A stretch of 64,000 nt of DNA from DAOMFB01 sp963801475 (GTDB taxonomy: Bacteria; Acidobacteriota; Thermoanaerobaculia; UBA5066): contig CAWDEX010000002.1 of the NCBI GenBank assembly GCA_963801475.1, forward strand, positions 248,001 to 312,000, read 5' to 3'. Below, one piece after another: positions 34,344 to 43,117 of the stretch. Numbering within the stretch: the first letter of the stretch is position 1; the number at the start of each line of letters is the position of its first letter. The translations under genes and the position numbers were made by a program. Below the pieces are notes generated by a model. The model saw only the letters and a program-made list of their open reading frames with translations. It did no database searches and was not told the origin of the DNA.

Positions 34344-35723
34344 ATGCGACGGACGCGGATCGGATTCCTCCTCGCGGCGGCGGCGTGCCTCTTCCTGACG
34401 ACGGGCGCTCTGGCCCAGACGGCTCCGACCCTGTCGGGCGCCACCGGCCTGATCGAGTCGCCGAACGCAGAGACGGTGCCGGTGGGCCGTTTCTCCTTCG
34501 CGCTCAGCGGCAGCCTCTCGACGCTCATGTCGGGGCCCGCGCTCGCCGTCCCGCCGCTCCCCGACGACCCGCTGCGCTACAGTTACGGCCGCTTCGGCAT
34601 CACGGTCGGTTACGGCCTCACGCCGAGCTTCGAGGCCTTCCTCAACTTCGGCGCGCTCCAGTACAAGGCGAACTACTGGGCGTGGGCCGGAAACATCAAC
34701 GGCCGCGACCGGACCGGGGGGTTCAACACGACCGAGGCCGACAAGTTCCGGGTCGGCCTGAAGTGGGTCCTGAACCCTCGCGACCCGGTCAAGATCGCGG
34801 CGCTCGCCAGCGCCGCCTTCCCCACCGGCGGCGGCGTCAACGAGCCCGATTCCTTCTCCACGGGTCGGGCCGACTACGACTTCGGCCTCTCCTTCAACTA
34901 CGAGTGGTTCACGCTGTCGACCACCTATTACGTCAACAGCAATTACGGGACGCCGGACGCCTACTACGGCACGCCGACGGTCGGTGCGGCTGTTCCGAAC
35001 CAGTGGACGTGGCGCGCCGGGGCGAACCTCCCGTTCGTCCCGAGAGTTCTGAACGGCATCTTCGAGATCAACCGGAACTTTTTCTACGGAGGGGAATCGA
35101 ACCCGAAGGCCTACTCCGAGGCCCTCCTGGGCGGCCGGGTCAGCCTCGGCAGGGACACCGGCCTCACGGCGACCGGCGCGCTCCGGATCAACATCGACGA
35201 GTGGAAGTACGGGAGCGACCCGCTTCCCCTCGGCGGCGTTCTCCAGGTCGCCTGGACGCCGCAGCCCGCCGCGGCCGCGCGACCCGTCGTCACGCCCGCC
35301 CCGCACGAAATCCCGGCGACGGAGCCCGTTCCGCCCCCGCCGCCGGCGCCGGCGCCGGCTCCCGCCACGGTCGCGCCGGCCGAACCGCCGGCCCCCAGGC
35401 CCGTCACGACGACGACGGACGAGGTTCTCTTCGACGCCGGGAAGAGCCGCCTGACCAACATCGCGAAGGCCATCCTCGACGGCGTCGCGCTCCGGTTGAA
35501 GAACAACCTCTCGGCATCCTGCACGATCTCCGGCTGGGCCGACTCGAAGGAGAAGGGCGACCGGATGGCGCTCGCGAAGGCGCGCGCCGAAGCGGCCAAG
35601 GACTACCTCGTGAAGCGGCACGGCATCGATGCCGGGCGGATCGCCGTCGAGGCGAGAGGCGACGGCGATGCCGCCGACGCGACCCGAAACCGCCGCGCGG
35701 TCGTGACGGTCACCTTCCCCTGA
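34344..35723 (+). CDS. Outer-membrane beta-barrel protein with C-terminal OmpA domain
   Basis: A 459-residue exported protein. Residues 1-25 are a signal peptide (FLLAAAACLFLTTGALAQT). Residues 26-320 have alternating aromatic/Gly-rich strands typical of a beta barrel (GRFGITVGYGLTPSFEAFLN, DYDFGLSFNYEWFTLSTTYY). A Pro/Ala hinge (PVPPPPPAPAPAP) leads to a peptidoglycan-binding OmpA domain (DEVLFDAGKSRLTNIAKAIL, SGWADSKEKGD, LAKARAEAAKDYL, RNRRAVV). AAAGGAG precedes the ATG at good spacing. It probably anchors the outer membrane to the cell wall and may form a pore. Confidence 0.88.
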   Translation: MRRTRIGFLLAAAACLFLTTGALAQTAPTLSGATGLIESPNAETVPVGRFSFALSGSLSTLMSGPALAVPPLPDDPLRYSYGRFGITVGYGLTPSFEAFLNFGALQYKANYWAWAGNINGRDRTGGFNTTEADKFRVGLKWVLNPRDPVKIAALASAAFPTGGGVNEPDSFSTGRADYDFGLSFNYEWFTLSTTYYVNSNYGTPDAYYGTPTVGAAVPNQWTWRAGANLPFVPRVLNGIFEINRNFFYGGESNPKAYSEALLGGRVSLGRDTGLTATGALRINIDEWKYGSDPLPLGGVLQVAWTPQPAAAARPVVTPAPHEIPATEPVPPPPPAPAPAPATVAPAEPPAPRPVTTTTDEVLFDAGKSRLTNIAKAILDGVALRLKNNLSASCTISGWADSKEKGDRMALAKARAEAAKDYLVKRHGIDAGRIAVEARGDGDAADATRNRRAVVTVTFP

Positions 35724-35764
35724 CCTGAGCCGCCGCCTCCGCGGCGGTACACTGCGGAGGCGGC

Positions 35765-36925
35765 GTGGACAGCGGCTTCTTCTCGACCGGGACCTTTTCA
35801 TCCGGGCCCTCGCCCGGGCTGCCGGGAGTCTTTCGATCGCGGGCCCTCGGCGTCCTCGCCACCGCGGCGGTCGTCGGGCTCCTGTGGGCCGGAAAGCTCC
35901 TCTTCGTCACCTTCTTCTTCGCCCTCTTCATCTCCCTCGCCCTGCAGCCCTTCGTCGTCCTTCTCGAGCGCATCCGGGTTCCCCGGGGCCTCGCGGTTCT
36001 CCTCGTGCTCCTCGTGCTCGCGGCCCTGGTCACGTTCTTCATCGTCAACGCGCTCGAGCAGATCCAGGCCTTCGTCGGGAATCTCCCCGCGTACCAGACG
36101 AAGATCCGGGACCTGACCTCGAGAATGCAGGGGCTCTTCGCCCAGCTCGAGGAGCAGACCCGTCTCCTTCTCCCCGAGGTCGACCGGTCGGTCCGCTCCG
36201 TGAAGGTGGAGCAGGGCGCCCTCGAGTCGGTCTCGAAGGTGGCCCTGCAGGTCCGGACCCTCTTCGCGCTCCTGCTCTACGCCGCCGCCGTCCCGATGCT
36301 CTCCTTCTTCATGCTGAAGGACCGCGAGAAGTATGCCGGCGCCATCACGCGCATCCTCCGCCTCAAGGGAGGGCGCGCCGCGTCGGACTTCGCCGAAGGC
36401 GTCGCGCGCGTGCTGGGTGGCTACGTTCTCGGCGAGCTCTTCGTCGTCCTCATCACCGCCTGCATCACGACGGCCGGCCTTCTCATCCTGCGTGTCCCGT
36501 ACGCGTATGTCCTCGGCCCGCTCGCCGGCCTCTGCGTCCTCGTTCCCTACGTCGGCGTGATCGTCTCCACGACCCCCGCGCTCGCCGTCGCTTTTCTCGC
36601 CGGGAACGACGGCACCCTGCCGCTGAAGGTCCTCTTCTACTACTCGTGCGTCCAGTTCCTCGAGGGAAACGTCCTGACGCCCTTCATCGTCGGAAGCCGG
36701 GTGAAGCTCCACCCGCTCGCCGTTCTCGTGGCCTTCCTCTTCTGGGGAATCCTGTGGGGCGTGCCGGGGGCCATCCTGGCCGTTCCCCTCACGGCCACGG
36801 CCAAGGTCGTCGGCGAGCGGTTCGACCGCTTCGCTCCGTGGGCGGCTCTCCTGGGCGACCGGACCCCCGACCCCGAGCCGAAGGAGAACCCCGAGGCGGC
36901 CGCGGCGGAGGCTCCGAAGGCCTGA
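35765..36925 (+). CDS. AI-2E family transporter (YdiK/PerM-type permease)
   Basis: A 386-residue integral membrane protein starting at GTG. Paired hydrophobic segments at about 25-70 (LGVLATAAVVGLLWAGKLLF, FALFISLALQPFVVLLER) and 78-97 precede a large amphipathic loop. The C-terminal block (PYAYVLGPLAGLCVLVPYVG, EGNVLTPFIVGSRVKLHPLA, WGILWGVPGAILAVPL) is the conserved AI-2E signature. Members include an AI-2 exporter and Na+/H+ antiporters, so the substrate is open. The tail is acidic and Ala/Pro rich. TACACT lies 11 nt before the GTG. Confidence 0.88.
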   Translation: MDSGFFSTGTFSSGPSPGLPGVFRSRALGVLATAAVVGLLWAGKLLFVTFFFALFISLALQPFVVLLERIRVPRGLAVLLVLLVLAALVTFFIVNALEQIQAFVGNLPAYQTKIRDLTSRMQGLFAQLEEQTRLLLPEVDRSVRSVKVEQGALESVSKVALQVRTLFALLLYAAAVPMLSFFMLKDREKYAGAITRILRLKGGRAASDFAEGVARVLGGYVLGELFVVLITACITTAGLLILRVPYAYVLGPLAGLCVLVPYVGVIVSTTPALAVAFLAGNDGTLPLKVLFYYSCVQFLEGNVLTPFIVGSRVKLHPLAVLVAFLFWGILWGVPGAILAVPLTATAKVVGERFDRFAPWAALLGDRTPDPEPKENPEAAAAEAPKA

Positions 36926-36936
36926 CCCGCCCGCCG

Positions 36937-37839
36937 TCAGCCGACGTGACGGCGGCGGACGGCGATCAGCCCTCCGAGGAGCCCGGCGGCCACACCCCCG
37001 CCGACGAGGAGTGCCGCGGAGGCCGGCGGCAGGAAACGGAGACCCAGGAGCGCGATCAGATTCTCCGGCGACCGCGCGCCCCAGAAGAGCAGGGAACGGT
37101 AGGCCCCCCCGAGGAGCGCGAGCGCGAGGAGGCCGCCGAGAAGCCCCTGCAGCAGCCCTCCCACGACGAACGGACCCCGGATCAGGAACTCCGGCGCACC
37201 GACGAGACGAAGGATGTCGATCTCCTCGCGGTGGAGGAGGATCGTCAGCCGGACGACATTGGCGATCGTGAACGCGGCTCCCAGCACGAGGACGACGGCC
37301 AGGACCGCTCCGGCCACGCGCGCCACGCCGACCGCGCCCCGGAGCCTTCGGACCCACTCCACGTCGAACTGCACCTCCTCGGCCGCCCGGTGCGCGGCAA
37401 GGTTTGCGAGGAGGCCCGGAAGCGCCGCCGAGGCCGCGGCGTCCGGCGCGAGGACGATCTCGAGCGACTCGGGGAACGGATTTGTCGGGAGGGATGCCGC
37501 CGCCGGGGCGAGGGAGCGGAACCACGTGGAGAAGCGCGCCCGCGCCTCGTCGGGCGTCACGCGCGTCACCTTCGCGGCGAGACGCGAGTCGCGGGCGATC
37601 CGGGAGATCTCGGCGCGGTCCGCCTCCGTCGCCCCCGGACGGAGGAACACGGTCACGGCCGTCTCGTCCCGGACGGTCTCCGCGAGGCCGCGCAGGTTCT
37701 CCGCGGCGAGGAGAAACGCCCCGACGAGGAGAAGCGAGACCGCGATGACGAGGACCGAGACGACCGTCATCCGGCGCGCGCGGACGAGGCCGGAGACGGC
37801 CTCGTCGAGCAGGGTGGCGAGGCCCGCGCCGGCCCTCAC
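36937..37839 (-). CDS. ftsX: Cell division protein FtsX
   Basis: A 300-residue FtsX-type permease subunit. A cytoplasmic N-terminus precedes TM1 (VVSVLVIAVSLLLVGAFLLA), followed by an extracytoplasmic domain of about 120 residues (AVTVFLRPGATEADRAEISR; the FtsX ECD) and three C-terminal helices, the first with VLAVVLVLGAAFTIANVVRL. EIDILRLVGAPEFLIRGPF is the canonical cytoplasmic loop. With FtsE it controls peptidoglycan hydrolases at the division site. The GTG start overlaps the ftsE stop (GTGA). Confidence 0.93.
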   Translation of the reverse strand: MRAGAGLATLLDEAVSGLVRARRMTVVSVLVIAVSLLLVGAFLLAAENLRGLAETVRDETAVTVFLRPGATEADRAEISRIARDSRLAAKVTRVTPDEARARFSTWFRSLAPAAASLPTNPFPESLEIVLAPDAAASAALPGLLANLAAHRAAEEVQFDVEWVRRLRGAVGVARVAGAVLAVVLVLGAAFTIANVVRLTILLHREEIDILRLVGAPEFLIRGPFVVGGLLQGLLGGLLALALLGGAYRSLLFWGARSPENLIALLGLRFLPPASAALLVGGGVAAGLLGGLIAVRRRHVG

Positions 37840-38507
37840 GCACTCCCCTCCGACAGACCTTCGAGGACCTGCCCCTTCTCCAGCGTCAGGCAGCGCCGGC
37901 CGGCCCGCCGGATCAGGTCCTGGTCGTGCGTGGCGACCAGGACGGTCGTGCCGCGGACATTCACGTCGGCGAAGAGCTTCATCACCTCGAGGGCGAGGCG
38001 GTGGTCGAGGTTGCCGGTCGGCTCGTCGGCGATCAGGAGGCTCGGGTCGTTCACGAGGGCGCGGGCCAGGGCGACCCGCTGCTGCTCGCCGCCCGACAGC
38101 TCCTCGGGGTAGGCGCTCATCCGGTGATGGAGCTCCAGCGTCCGGAGGACCTGGTAGGCGCGTCGGCGGCGATCGGACGCTCCCTCGCCGAGGTACTTGA
38201 GGACGTAGGTGACGTTCTCCAGCACCGTGCGGGACGGAAGCAGCTTGTAGTCCTGGAAGACGACGCCCATCGAACGACGGAGAGCGGGAACCCGCGACAG
38301 GCGCATCGCCGAGACGTTCATGCCGTTCACGATGAGCTGGCCGTCGGTCGGCCGCTCGGCGCGGTAGATGAGCTTCAGGAGGGTCGTCTTCCCGGCGCCC
38401 GACGGGCCCGTCAGGAAGAGGAACTCCCCTTTCCGCACCTGGAAGGAGACGTCCTTCAGAACGCGCCGACCGTGGTACTCCTTCGTGACGCGGTAGAACT
38501 CGATCAT
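37836..38507 (-). CDS. ftsE: Cell division ATP-binding protein FtsE
   Basis: A 223-residue ABC ATPase. It begins IEFYRVTKEYHGRRVLKDVS and has Walker A TGPSGAGKTTLLKLIYR, GVVFQDYKLLPSRTVLENV (FtsE-typical Q-loop), signature LSGGEQQRVALARALV, Walker B LLIADEPTGNLD and ATHDQDL. It couples ATP hydrolysis to FtsX. An upstream in-frame start at 38558 would add 17 residues, but the family begins at ATG 38507. An inverted copy of the 17-mer found near 19199 lies just upstream. Confidence 0.96.
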   Translation of the reverse strand: MIEFYRVTKEYHGRRVLKDVSFQVRKGEFLFLTGPSGAGKTTLLKLIYRAERPTDGQLIVNGMNVSAMRLSRVPALRRSMGVVFQDYKLLPSRTVLENVTYVLKYLGEGASDRRRRAYQVLRTLELHHRMSAYPEELSGGEQQRVALARALVNDPSLLIADEPTGNLDHRLALEVMKLFADVNVRGTTVLVATHDQDLIRRAGRRCLTLEKGQVLEGLSEGSA

Positions 38508-38553
38508 CGTCGGGAGGTGCGCGGCCCGTCCGCGCGAGCGGAGACGCCGGGTT

Positions 38554-38570
38554 CGCACCCCCCGTGCCCC
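38554..38570 (-). repeat. 17-bp intergenic repeat, copy B (inverted)
   Basis: The reverse complement of GGGGCACGGGGGGTGCG, identical to copy A at 19199-19215. It lies in the 80-bp stretch between gatB and ftsE. Confidence 0.4.
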
Positions 38571-38588
38571 CCGTTGACTCTCATCGCG

Positions 38589-40049
38589 TCAGCTCCCCTC
38601 CAGTTCCTGCTTCAGGAGCCTGTTGACGACGGCGGGATTCGCCTTGCCCCCGGTCGCCTTCAGGACCTGCCCCACGAACCACCCGAAGGTCGCCGCCTTG
38701 CCGCCGCGGTACGTCGCGACCTGCGAGGGATTGTCCGCAAGGACCTTTCGCACCGCCCCGAGAAGGGCCCCCTCGTCGACGATCTGCACGAGCCCCTTGT
38801 CGCGAATCAGGTCGTCGGGCGCCCGCCCGGTCGCGATCACGTCGGGGAGCAGCTCCTTGGCGATCCTTCCGGAGATCGTCCCGTCGTCGATCCGCCCGAC
38901 GAGAGATGCGAGAGCGGCCGGGGCGACGGGAACGCGCCCGGCCTGCTTGTCGGCGTCCGACATCCGCCCGAGAAGATCCGACAGGAGCCAGTTGGCGAGT
39001 CCCTTCGGATTCGCCGGATAGGCGGCCACGGCTTCCTCGTACCAGTCGGCCAGCGGCCGCGAGAGACAGACGAGGTCCGCGTCCGCGGGGGGCAGGCCGA
39101 GGGATGCCGCGAGCCGCGCCGATCGGGCCTCCGGAAGCTCGGGCAGGTCGCTCTCGACGGCGGAGAGCCAGGCGTCGTCGACGACGAGCGTCCCGAGATC
39201 GGGGTCGGGGAAGTAGCGGTAGTCCATCGCTTCTTCCTTCGACCGCATCGGCTTCGTCGTCCCCGCCCCTCCGTCCCAGAGGCGCGTCTCCTGGACCACC
39301 GCCCCGCCGGACGCGAGGAGCCCCGCCTGCCGTCCGATCTCGTGCTCGAGCGCCTTCTTCACGTGGGCGATGGAGTTCAGGTTCTTGATCTCGACCCTGG
39401 TCCCGAGGGCCGTCGCCCCCGCCGGACGGAGAGAGACGTTCGCGTCACAGCGAAGCGACCCTTCTTCCATGTTCCCGTCCGAGGCGTCGACCCACCGGAC
39501 GAGCCGGCGCAGCTTCACGAGAAACTCGTAGGCCTCGTCCGCCGACGCGAGGTCCGGCTCCGAGACGATCTCGACGAGGGGCGTCCCCGCGCGATTCAGG
39601 TCGACGAGCGAGACCGAGGACGGCAGGTCGTCCCACGGAAACTCGTGCATCGACTTCCCCGCGTCCTCCTCGAGGTGGATCCGGTGGAGCCGCACGAGCT
39701 TCGTCCCCTCGCCGGAACGGATCTCCACGCCGCCCCCGGTCGCCAGGGGGCGGTCGTATTGCGAGATCTGGTAGCCCTTCGGGAGGTCGGGGTAGAAGTA
39801 GTTCTTCCGCGCGAACACCGAGCGGGCCTGCACGGTTCCGCCGGTGGCGAGGACCACGCGCATCGCGAGGGTCACCATCTCGCGGTTCAGGACCGGGAGG
39901 ACGCCGGGATAGCCGAGGCAGACCGGGCAGACGGCCGAGTTCGGGGGCGCTCCGAAGGTGACCGGGCAGCGGCAGAACGCCTTCGACTTCGTCCGGAGCT
40001 GACAGTGGACCTCGAGCCCGATGACGGGCTCCAACGCAGCGGCGACCAT
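38589..40049 (-). CDS. gatB: Aspartyl/glutamyl-tRNA amidotransferase subunit B
   Basis: A 486-residue GatB. Motifs: PVIGLEVHCQLRTKSKAFC, two zinc-ribbon Cys pairs (FCRCPVTFG, VCPVCLGYPG), VLNREMVTLAMRVVLATGG, YFYPDLPKGYQISQYDRPLA, LHLEE-like IHLEEDAGKS, DLNRAGTPLVEIVSEPDL and the C-terminal YqeY-like domain. It kinases and transamidates misacylated Glu-tRNAGln or Asp-tRNAAsn with GatA and GatC, which are outside the window. ATG 40049 is preferred over GTG 40052 because TAGACT lies 7 nt before it (40057-40062). Confidence 0.95.
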   Translation of the reverse strand: MVAAALEPVIGLEVHCQLRTKSKAFCRCPVTFGAPPNSAVCPVCLGYPGVLPVLNREMVTLAMRVVLATGGTVQARSVFARKNYFYPDLPKGYQISQYDRPLATGGGVEIRSGEGTKLVRLHRIHLEEDAGKSMHEFPWDDLPSSVSLVDLNRAGTPLVEIVSEPDLASADEAYEFLVKLRRLVRWVDASDGNMEEGSLRCDANVSLRPAGATALGTRVEIKNLNSIAHVKKALEHEIGRQAGLLASGGAVVQETRLWDGGAGTTKPMRSKEEAMDYRYFPDPDLGTLVVDDAWLSAVESDLPELPEARSARLAASLGLPPADADLVCLSRPLADWYEEAVAAYPANPKGLANWLLSDLLGRMSDADKQAGRVPVAPAALASLVGRIDDGTISGRIAKELLPDVIATGRAPDDLIRDKGLVQIVDEGALLGAVRKVLADNPSQVATYRGGKAATFGWFVGQVLKATGGKANPAVVNRLLKQELEGS

Positions 40050-40098
40050 CACCTGAAGTCTAGCGGGCCGGGGTATTCTGGTGGTCAGGGGGGATCAG

Positions 40099-40689
40099 AT
40101 GGGAGAACGCACGCTGCTCCATTGCGCCGTGGCCGCGACCTTCCTGCTCGGTTTCGTCGTCTCCGCGCCGGCCCTCGCCAAGAAGGACAAGACCTTTCTC
40201 GACTCCGACGCCGCCAAGGAGGCCGACGAGCCGCAGAAGTTCCTGCCTGACTACGGCAAGCTCGTGGAGGGGAAGGACGCCGACTGGGTCTTCTTTCCGA
40301 ATGGCAGCCTGAAGGAGAAGAAGAAAGTCGTTCTCAACGCCTTCCAGTCCAACGCCGTGGAGACGCACGCCGTCGATGCCAGGCACGCGGCCGAGTACGC
40401 CCCCGACTTCCTCAAGAATTGGCTGACGAAACAGGGCTTCGAGGTCGTCGATTCGGGAGGCGACATGGTGATCGACGGGAATGTCTTCAACGCCTGGGAG
40501 CCCTCCGGCGGCGCCCGCTTCTGGGGAGGCTGGATGGCGAACCCTGGCTGCGGAATCGAGGTCGTCCTCAAGGACACCAAGGGCGACATCCTCGGCTTCG
40601 TCCGGCACAAGTCGCGCGGCTCCACGATCAAGGACGCCGTCGAGAACGGCCTCGAAGAGGTCGCCAAGGCCATCGCCAAGGGAAGGTGA
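40099..40689 (+). CDS. Secreted protein of unknown function
   Basis: A 196-residue exported protein. ATG 40099 follows AGGGGGG at good spacing. A signal peptide (CAVAATFLLGFVVSAPALAK) precedes a mature part with DYGKLVEGKDADWVFF, VDSGGDMVIDGNVFNAW and a C-terminal segment EVVLKDTKGDILGFVRHKSR followed by TIKDAVENGLEEVAKAIAKG. The last segment recalls DUF4410/DUF3313-type secreted proteins, but I cannot confirm membership. There is no lipobox Cys. It is a single-gene unit converging on the glcD-like gene. Confidence 0.75.
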   Translation: MGERTLLHCAVAATFLLGFVVSAPALAKKDKTFLDSDAAKEADEPQKFLPDYGKLVEGKDADWVFFPNGSLKEKKKVVLNAFQSNAVETHAVDARHAAEYAPDFLKNWLTKQGFEVVDSGGDMVIDGNVFNAWEPSGGARFWGGWMANPGCGIEVVLKDTKGDILGFVRHKSRGSTIKDAVENGLEEVAKAIAKGR

Positions 40690-40765
40690 GCCTCTTAGAC
40701 GAAGCCCGACTCTCAGGGATACCGGGAGGGGCAGGTCTCGGTTTCCTCTCATCGGAACCCGCGTC

Positions 40766-42160
40766 TCAGGGCAGGACCTTCCCCGGATTCAGGATGCCGA
40801 GCGGGTCGAGGGCCTGCTTGATCGCGCGCATCGCCGAGAGGAAGGCCGCGTCGCGACGGAGCGGCAGGAGGTCCTTCAGGATGACGCCGACGCCGTGCTC
40901 CCCCGTGATCGTCCCGCCGAGCCGGACGGCCTCGGAGTAGATCGACGACACCGCCGCGTCGAAGCGCTCGCTCCCGGCCGCGCCGTGCCCCTCCCGGAGG
41001 AGCCGGACGTGGAGGTTCCCGTCGGCTGCGTGACCGTAGCAGAAAGGGTGGAGTCCGGCGGCCGACGCGATCCGCCGCACCCCTTCGACGAGCGCGACGA
41101 GCTCGCTCCGGGGGACAGCGAGGTCCAGCTCGACCGAGACGCCGAGGTCGTGGATCGCCTCGGCGATGCCGCGCCGGACGTCCCAGAGCGTCCGGCGCTT
41201 CGCCTCGTCCGTCGCGAGAGCCACGTCGAGGGCGCCGCACTCGAGGAGGATCTCGCCGGCGCGCGTCACGTCGCGTTCGACCTCAGCCTCCGATGCGCCG
41301 TCGAAGTCGAGGAGGATCCGCGCCTCGGCGGCAGGGTACGGCACGCCGACCCCTTTCTTCCGCGAGGAGACCTCGACCGAGGGACGGTCGACGATCTCGC
41401 AGGCCGACGGGACGAGCCCCTGCCGGTGGATCTCGACGACGCCCCGGGCGGCGTCTTCGAGCGAGCCGAACGGGGCCAGCAAGGTGGCCCAGGCGGACGG
41501 CTTCGCAATGAGCCGGAGCCAGGCGGCCGTCACGACGGCGAGCGTTCCCTCGCTCCCCACGAGGAGCGAGGTCAGGTCATATCCCGCGACGTCCTTGCGC
41601 GTCTTCCCGCCGGTCGTGGTGACACGCCCGTCGGCGAGGACGGCCTCGAGACCCAGGACCCACTTCCCCGTCACTCCGTACTTGGCGGCGTGCGGCCCGC
41701 CGGCGTTCTCGGCGACGTTGCCGCCGACGAGGCACGAGCCGCGAGAGGACGGGTCCGGCGGGTAGAAGAGCCCTTTCTCCTCGACCGCCTCCTGAAGCGT
41801 CTGCGTCACGACGCCCGCCTCGGCGACCGCCACGAAGTTGGCGGCGTCGATCTCGCGGATCGCGTTCATCCGCTCGAGCGACAGGGCGACCCCGCCGCGG
41901 ACCGCCAGGGCGCCCCCCGACATCCCGGTGCGGCCTCCCTGCGGCGTCACGGGAATCCGCCGTCCGGCGCAGAACGCGACGAGCCTCGAGACCTCCTCCG
42001 TCGTCCGCGGTTTCACGACGGCGGCCGGCGCGTGAACGAGGTCGCGCGTCCAGTCCTTCGCATAGGGCGCGAGGTCGTCCGACGCTGTCACGACGTGCGC
42101 CCCGCCCACGAGCGCCGCGAGGGACGAGAGCTCTTCCGGGGTCAGGCCGCGCCGGCTCAC
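40766..42160 (-). CDS. FAD-linked oxidase, GlcD / D-lactate dehydrogenase-like
   Basis: A 464-residue FAD-binding protein of the VAO/PCMH superfamily. The FAD-binding loop is PVTPQGGRTGMSGGALAVRG. CLVGGNVAENAGGPHAAKYG is the second FAD motif. The C-terminal cap includes CYGHAADGNLHVRLL and TITGEHGVGVILKDLLPL, with His residues conserved in glycolate and D-lactate dehydrogenases. The N-terminus lacks a membrane segment. The GTG start (42160) has TAAGAT 6 nt upstream within a palindrome shared with the divergent gene at 42183. No iron-sulfur GlcF partner is adjacent. Confidence 0.9.
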   Translation of the reverse strand: MSRRGLTPEELSSLAALVGGAHVVTASDDLAPYAKDWTRDLVHAPAAVVKPRTTEEVSRLVAFCAGRRIPVTPQGGRTGMSGGALAVRGGVALSLERMNAIREIDAANFVAVAEAGVVTQTLQEAVEEKGLFYPPDPSSRGSCLVGGNVAENAGGPHAAKYGVTGKWVLGLEAVLADGRVTTTGGKTRKDVAGYDLTSLLVGSEGTLAVVTAAWLRLIAKPSAWATLLAPFGSLEDAARGVVEIHRQGLVPSACEIVDRPSVEVSSRKKGVGVPYPAAEARILLDFDGASEAEVERDVTRAGEILLECGALDVALATDEAKRRTLWDVRRGIAEAIHDLGVSVELDLAVPRSELVALVEGVRRIASAAGLHPFCYGHAADGNLHVRLLREGHGAAGSERFDAAVSSIYSEAVRLGGTITGEHGVGVILKDLLPLRRDAAFLSAMRAIKQALDPLGILNPGKVLP

Positions 42161-42165
42161 GACCG

Positions 42166-42177
42166 GATCTTAAGATC
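42166..42177. promoter_or_regulatory. Palindromic divergent -10 element
   Basis: GATCTTAAGATC is a perfect 12-bp palindrome containing TAAGAT on both strands. On the plus strand TAAGAT (42171-42176) is 6 nt before ATG 42183. On the minus strand TAAGAT (42172-42167) is 6 nt before GTG 42160. The two -10 boxes share two bases. No -35 is evident. Both genes would be transcribed from this point as leaderless mRNAs. Confidence 0.6.
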
Positions 42178-42182
42178 CCGAC

Positions 42183-43076
42183 ATGACGACCGTCGCTTTT
42201 CTCGGCCTCGGGGCGATGGGGTTCCCGATGGCGCGCAACATCCTCCGGAAGGGCTTTCCGCTCCGCGTCTGGAACCGGACCCGGGAGAAGGCCCTGACCC
42301 TCGCCGCCGAGGGGGCCGTCGCCGCCGCCACGCCCCGGGAGGCGGTCCTCGGCGCCGGGATCGTCGGCACGATGCTCGCCGACCCGGCGGCCGTCGAGGC
42401 GGCGGGCGGAGGAGCCGACGGCTTTCTCGCCGGACTCTCACCCGGGACGGTCTGGCTCGACTTCTCGACGGTCACGCCGTACGCCTCGCGCCGCTTCGCC
42501 GCGATGGCCGCCGGGCGAGGCACCGCCTTCTGCGACGTCCCCGTGGCGGGAAGCGTCCAGCCGGCGGCCGACGGCACGCTGACGCTCCTGGCGGGGGGAG
42601 ACCGGGAGGTTCTGGAGAGAGCGCGTCCCGTCCTCGACGCCGTCGCGAAGACGACGATCCGCTTCGGCCCGGTCGGACAAGGGTCGGCCATGAAGCTGGT
42701 CAACAACCTCCTCTTCGGCGTGGGTCTCGTCGCCTTCGGCGAGGCGCTCGGACTGGCGGGGCGGCTCGGCCTCGACGACGACCAGGCGACGGCGTGGCTT
42801 CTCTCGGTTCCCGCCCTGGCGCCCTACGTCCGGACGAAGTGGGAGTTCCTCCGTCACGGCCCGGACGCCGTCGCCTTCCGCCTCGCCTTGATGCAGAAGG
42901 ACCTCCGGTTCGCGGTCGAGAGTGGCGGCGGGGATGCCTTCTGTCCTCTCGTCGCCGCCGCCCGGGATGTCTTCACACGGGCCGAGGCGGCCGGCCTCGG
43001 GAACCGGGACATGGCGGCCGTCATCCCGTTCGCTCGCACCGCCGGAGCGCCCGGGAAAAAGACGCCGGCCTCCTGA
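42183..43076 (+). CDS. NAD(P)-dependent beta-hydroxyacid dehydrogenase (3-hydroxyisobutyrate dehydrogenase-like)
   Basis: A 297-residue dehydrogenase. The Rossmann start VAFLGLGAMGFPMARNILR (GxGxxG), the substrate loop CDVPVAGSVQPAADGTLTLL (DAPVSGG-like) and GQGSAMKLVNNLLFG with the catalytic Lys identify the family. FALMQKDLRFAVE-like FRLALMQKDLRFAVESGG is near the C-terminus. Members oxidise 3-hydroxyisobutyrate, tartronate semialdehyde, glyoxylate-type or related substrates. The divergent GlcD-like oxidase hints at glycolate/glyoxylate or hydroxyacid metabolism, which is inference. Confidence 0.9.
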   Translation: MTTVAFLGLGAMGFPMARNILRKGFPLRVWNRTREKALTLAAEGAVAAATPREAVLGAGIVGTMLADPAAVEAAGGGADGFLAGLSPGTVWLDFSTVTPYASRRFAAMAAGRGTAFCDVPVAGSVQPAADGTLTLLAGGDREVLERARPVLDAVAKTTIRFGPVGQGSAMKLVNNLLFGVGLVAFGEALGLAGRLGLDDDQATAWLLSVPALAPYVRTKWEFLRHGPDAVAFRLALMQKDLRFAVESGGGDAFCPLVAAARDVFTRAEAAGLGNRDMAAVIPFARTAGAPGKKTPAS

Positions 43077-43117
43077 GGCCTCGCTAGAATCGCGCCGGTG
43101 CCTGCCGGAGGAACGAC

